From Leptotrichia massiliensis (GTDB lineage Bacteria > Fusobacteriota > Fusobacteriia > Fusobacteriales > Leptotrichiaceae), in assembly GCF_900104625.1 (NCBI RefSeq), contig NZ_FNVZ01000005.1, forward strand, positions 1,605,485 to 1,669,484: a stretch of DNA of 64,000 nt, written 5' to 3'. Below are positions 58,910 through 64,000 of this stretch, piece by piece. Positions within the stretch are counted from its first letter, which is position 1. Each line of letters starts with the position of its first letter. The notes beneath the pieces are model-generated. The model worked only from the letters and a program-made list of their open reading frames with translations. It did no database searches and had not been told where the DNA came from. A program made the position numbers and the translations under genes.

Positions 58910-60115
58910 ATGGACTACAGAAAAGAATTTCCAATATTTAAGAATAGAAATAATCACTATCTTGATACAGCGGCAACTTCACAAAAGCCAAAAAGAGTGC
59001 TGGATAAAATTATGGAATATTATGAAAAATATAACGGCAATCCAGGGCGTGGTTCGCATACTTTATCCATGGAAGCCTCAAGCTTGATGGCAAACGCACG
59101 AAATACTGTACAGAAGTTTATTAATGCAAAATATCCTGAAGAAGTGATTTTTACAAAAAGTACAACTGAATCAATCAATTTAATAGCCTATTCTTACGGA
59201 ATGGAATTTATAAATGAAAATGATGAAATAATTCTAGGAATTTCAAATCATCATGCAAATATTGTCCCTTGGCAGTTTGTCGCTAAAAAGAAAAATGCTA
59301 AGATAAAATTTGTGTACCTTACTGAAAATGGGCAATTTGATATTGAAGATTTTGAAAATAAATTGTCAGATAAAACAAAACTTGTAGCTGTTTCCGCTGT
59401 GGTAAATGTTACAGGAGTTATTCAGCCCATAAAGAAAATTATTGAAATTGCACGAAACAAAAATAAAAATATACGCATTCTTGTGGATGCTGCACAGTCG
59501 ATGCTGCATTTTAAACATGATGTTCAAAAATTGGATGCGGATTTTCTTGTATTTTCAGGACATAAATTATTTACACCAATGGGAATTGGAGTTATGTATG
59601 GGAAAAAGGATATTCTTGACGAAATGCCGCCTTTTTTATACGGCGGAGATATGATTGAATTTGTAACAGAGGAGGAATCAACGTTTGCACCACTTCCAAA
59701 TAAGTTTGAAGGCGGGACTCAAAATGTGGAAGGGGCAGTAACTCTGGAAGAAGCAATTAATTTTATTGAAGAAATAAGTTATGAGAAAATTAATGAAATT
59801 GAAAATTCTCTTACGGAAATTGCTTTAGAAAAATTGAAAAAGCTAGATTTTGTGGAAACATATTTTACAAAATATGTTGAGCGTGCTGGAATTATTGCCT
59901 TTAATGTAAAAAATGTGCATTCTCATGATGTGGCATTTATACTTGACTCGTATAATGTGGCAGTTCGTTCAGGACATCATTGTGCACAGCCTTTAATGAA
60001 GTATTTAGGAGTGCCTTCGTGCTGTCGTGCGAGTTTTAGCATTTACAACAATGAAGAGGATGTTGATAAACTGATAGAAGTGCTTTTAAAAGTGAAGGAA
60101 GTTTTTGAATTATAG
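58910..60115 (+). CDS. sufS: Cysteine desulfurase SufS
   Basis: SufS is a PLP enzyme that removes sulfur from cysteine for cluster assembly. From ATG 58910 (AAGGAGGG upstream) it is 401 residues. It has NRNNHYLDTAATSQKP, TKSTTESINLIAYSYG, SNHHANIVPWQFVAK, VDAAQSMLHFKHDVQKLDADFLVFSGHKLFTPMGIG (the PLP Lys is in SGHK) and the catalytic Cys in RSGHHCAQPLMKYLGV. This is the group II type with a short active-site loop, working with SufU encoded next. Confidence 0.97.
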   Translation: MDYRKEFPIFKNRNNHYLDTAATSQKPKRVLDKIMEYYEKYNGNPGRGSHTLSMEASSLMANARNTVQKFINAKYPEEVIFTKSTTESINLIAYSYGMEFINENDEIILGISNHHANIVPWQFVAKKKNAKIKFVYLTENGQFDIEDFENKLSDKTKLVAVSAVVNVTGVIQPIKKIIEIARNKNKNIRILVDAAQSMLHFKHDVQKLDADFLVFSGHKLFTPMGIGVMYGKKDILDEMPPFLYGGDMIEFVTEEESTFAPLPNKFEGGTQNVEGAVTLEEAINFIEEISYEKINEIENSLTEIALEKLKKLDFVETYFTKYVERAGIIAFNVKNVHSHDVAFILDSYNVAVRSGHHCAQPLMKYLGVPSCCRASFSIYNNEEDVDKLIEVLLKVKEVFEL

Positions 60116-60156
60116 GAAAAATAAATAAAAGAAAAAATTTGAAAAGGAGGTTTAAT

Positions 60157-60597
60157 ATGAATTTAGAAAAAATATATCAGCAGACAATACTCGAATATAG
60201 CAGACGTAAGGAACTAAACCGTGAAATTGAAAATCCGACATTTGCAGAACGTGGACATAATCCAAACTGTGGGGATGACTTGACGCTTGAAATAAAAACT
60301 GATGAAAACGGAGTAATAACAGATGCCGCTTTTATTGGAAGCGGATGTGCAATTTCAACGGCTTCTATGGCTATGCTGATTGACTTGGTAAAAGGGAAGA
60401 CAATGGAAGAAGCAAAGAAAAAAGTAAATTTGTTTTTCAAAATGATGAAGCAGGAAGAAAAATTGACAAGTGAAGAAAGCAAAAAATTAGGAGATGCTGT
60501 TCTTATGGAATATGTGGCTCAAATGCCTGCAAGAGTAAAATGTGCGACACTTAGCTGGCATTCATTAAAAGTAATTGTAGAGAAAAGTGAAAAATAG
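60157..60597 (+). CDS. sufU: Zinc-dependent sulfurtransferase SufU
   Basis: SufU accepts sulfur from SufS. From ATG 60157 (AAAAGGAGG upstream) it is 146 residues. It has RGHNPNCGDDLTLEIK (first zinc/active Cys), FIGSGCAISTASMAMLIDL (second Cys), a SufU-type insertion (MEEAKKKVNLFFKMMKQEEK) absent from IscU, and VKCATLSWHSL (third Cys). The Asp of CGDD completes the zinc site. It is the last suf gene, ahead of a strong terminator and convergent tRNA/rRNA genes. Confidence 0.97.
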   Translation: MNLEKIYQQTILEYSRRKELNREIENPTFAERGHNPNCGDDLTLEIKTDENGVITDAAFIGSGCAISTASMAMLIDLVKGKTMEEAKKKVNLFFKMMKQEEKLTSEESKKLGDAVLMEYVAQMPARVKCATLSWHSLKVIVEKSEK

Positions 60598-60599
60598 AA

Positions 60600-60624
60600 A
60601 AAGGCTGTTAAAACAGCCTTTTTT
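60600..60624 (+). terminator. Terminator of the suf operon
   Basis: AAGGCTGTT pairs with AACAGCCTT around two bases, then TTTT. Confidence 0.9.
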
Positions 60625-60760
60625 GTTAGACCAAAAAATTTATAATTATTTCTTTACTAAAAATGTCAAATAAACACAAGAATTTATTACTAGAAAAAAT
60701 TAAAAATTAAGCTAAAGTATAGGAAATCTAAATATTTTTAAATATTTTTAACAAAAAAAA

Positions 60761-60837
60761 TGGCGTCCCCGGTTGGACTCGAACCAACGACCCTCTGATT
60801 AACAGTCAGATGCTCTAACCGGCTGAGCTACGGAGAC
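60761..60837 (-). tRNA. tRNA-Asn (anticodon GTT)
   Basis: This is a 77-base cloverleaf on the minus strand. The acceptor GTCTCCG pairs with CGGGGAC (one T-G), discriminator G, CCA encoded. The anticodon stem TCTGA/TCAGA holds loop CTGTTAA (GTT); T-arm GTTGG/CCAAC with TTCGAGT. It lies 15 bases after 5S rRNA. The eight T that directly follow CCA (60753-60760) may end transcription. Confidence 0.97.
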
Positions 60838-60852
60838 ACACAAAAGAAAAAA

Positions 60853-60967
60853 GTTTGGCAACTACCTATTTTCCCGGGACGAATCCAAGTATCGTAGGCG
60901 TAAACAGACTTAACTGCCGGGTTCGAAATGTAACCGGGTGTATCCCTGCTGCTAACATCACCAAACT
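60853..60967 (-). rRNA. 5S ribosomal RNA
   Basis: About 115 bases on the minus strand: ends GTTTGGTGATG and CATCACCAAAC-type partners close helix I (5' GTTTGGTG, 3' CAACTGCCAAAC region), with the internal CCCGGTTACATTTCGAACCCGG loop B/C region (split here: ACACCCGG, CGAACCCGG) and GTCCCGGGAAAATAGG. Ends are approximate by a few bases. Confidence 0.93.
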
Positions 60968-61032
60968 TTAAAAACTAAATTGTCAAGTTAAGACAATGAG
61001 AAATAAATAGTAGTAGTAAAAGATTAATTAAA
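60968..61032 (-). other. 5S-23S spacer with processing stem half
   Basis: The stretch AGACAATGAGAAATAAATAG (60992-61011) then GTAGTAAAAGATTA is the complement-match of the sequence flanking the other end of 23S rRNA (63950-63997, reading the other strand AGGACAATGGGAAATGAATAG). Together they form the long stem that RNase III would cut to free pre-23S rRNA. Confidence 0.7.
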
Positions 61033-63935
<2,903 letters not shown>

Positions 63936-64000
63936 AGAATAACTTTTACTCTAGTTTCATTGTAATCTTTTACCTACTATTCATTTCCCATTGTCCTAAA
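63936..64000 (-). other. Upstream flank of 23S rRNA
   Basis: This is the spacer toward the unseen 16S rRNA or tRNA genes. It carries the second half of the 23S processing stem (63950-63997). Nothing else is recognised before the window edge. Confidence 0.6.

Overview
The window looks like a piece of a Leptotrichia-type (Fusobacteriota) chromosome. The DNA is strongly AT-rich, shine-Dalgarno sites are strong (AGGAG), and the protein set is diderm and fermentative: OmpA-like domains, many tiny lipoproteins, KdsD, a SufBCDSU operon, a SemiSWEET porter and a DgkA-PAP2 fusion. The genus assignment is inference from gene content and sequence style; no search was possible.

Layout. 1-1841: 5' two thirds of mutS (minus strand, running off the left edge). 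2493-9134: a minus-strand surface-polysaccharide block (Wzy-like polymerase, unknown membrane protein, GNAT, GT32, a secreted EEP phosphodiesterase with its own promoter, GT2, CDP-glycerol transferase). 9401-11021: a RelE/AbrB toxin-antitoxin pair sitting between two copies of a micro-lipoprotein gene. 11700-20512: QmcA/NfeD, small lipoproteins, valS, SemiSWEET, tRNA-Thr, two OmpA-C proteins, a DUF3829 protein and a TlpA-like protein. 20877-23632: a PspA/YdjG/YdjI-like membrane-stress operon. 24501-36870: queA, a lysozyme-like secreted protein, prmC-prfA, dgkA-PAP2/ybeY/pgpH, a JAB-DinG helicase fusion and a tandem MliC protein. 37322-44313: YitT, tRNA-Cys/mnmA, a second GT2/flippase pair and kdsD. 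44551-60597: mostly plus strand, with hisS-DUF554-aspS, a DUF1722 + pyrimidine-dimer-glycosylase-like pair, a cyclophilin, argG, metF, pdxK and sufCBDSU. 60761-64000: tRNA-Asn, 5S and 23S rRNA on the minus strand.

The most unusual content is non-coding. At least five intergenic sites carry a repeated element built as a long hairpin (P1, then a conserved internal loop TTGTYTGA/GAGTT, then P2), a linker around TTAGACNAGC, and a second short hairpin (P3) whose loop is nearly invariant (GGCGATTG, GGCGTCTG or GGCAATGA) while its stem sequence differs between copies and stays self-complementary. Two copies (2040-2465 and 38500-39045) are head-to-head composites of the same two subtypes in opposite genomic orientation. 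Conserved pairing with changing stem sequence suggests selection on the folded form, as RNA or single-stranded DNA. A second theme is a family of about 55-residue lipoproteins with a C-terminal CY...C-x-D pattern, present as two intact genes and two decayed copies.

Housekeeping genes look intact. Gene starts were moved from the longest open frame to the codon supported by a ribosome-binding site wherever the two disagreed, and this is stated per gene.
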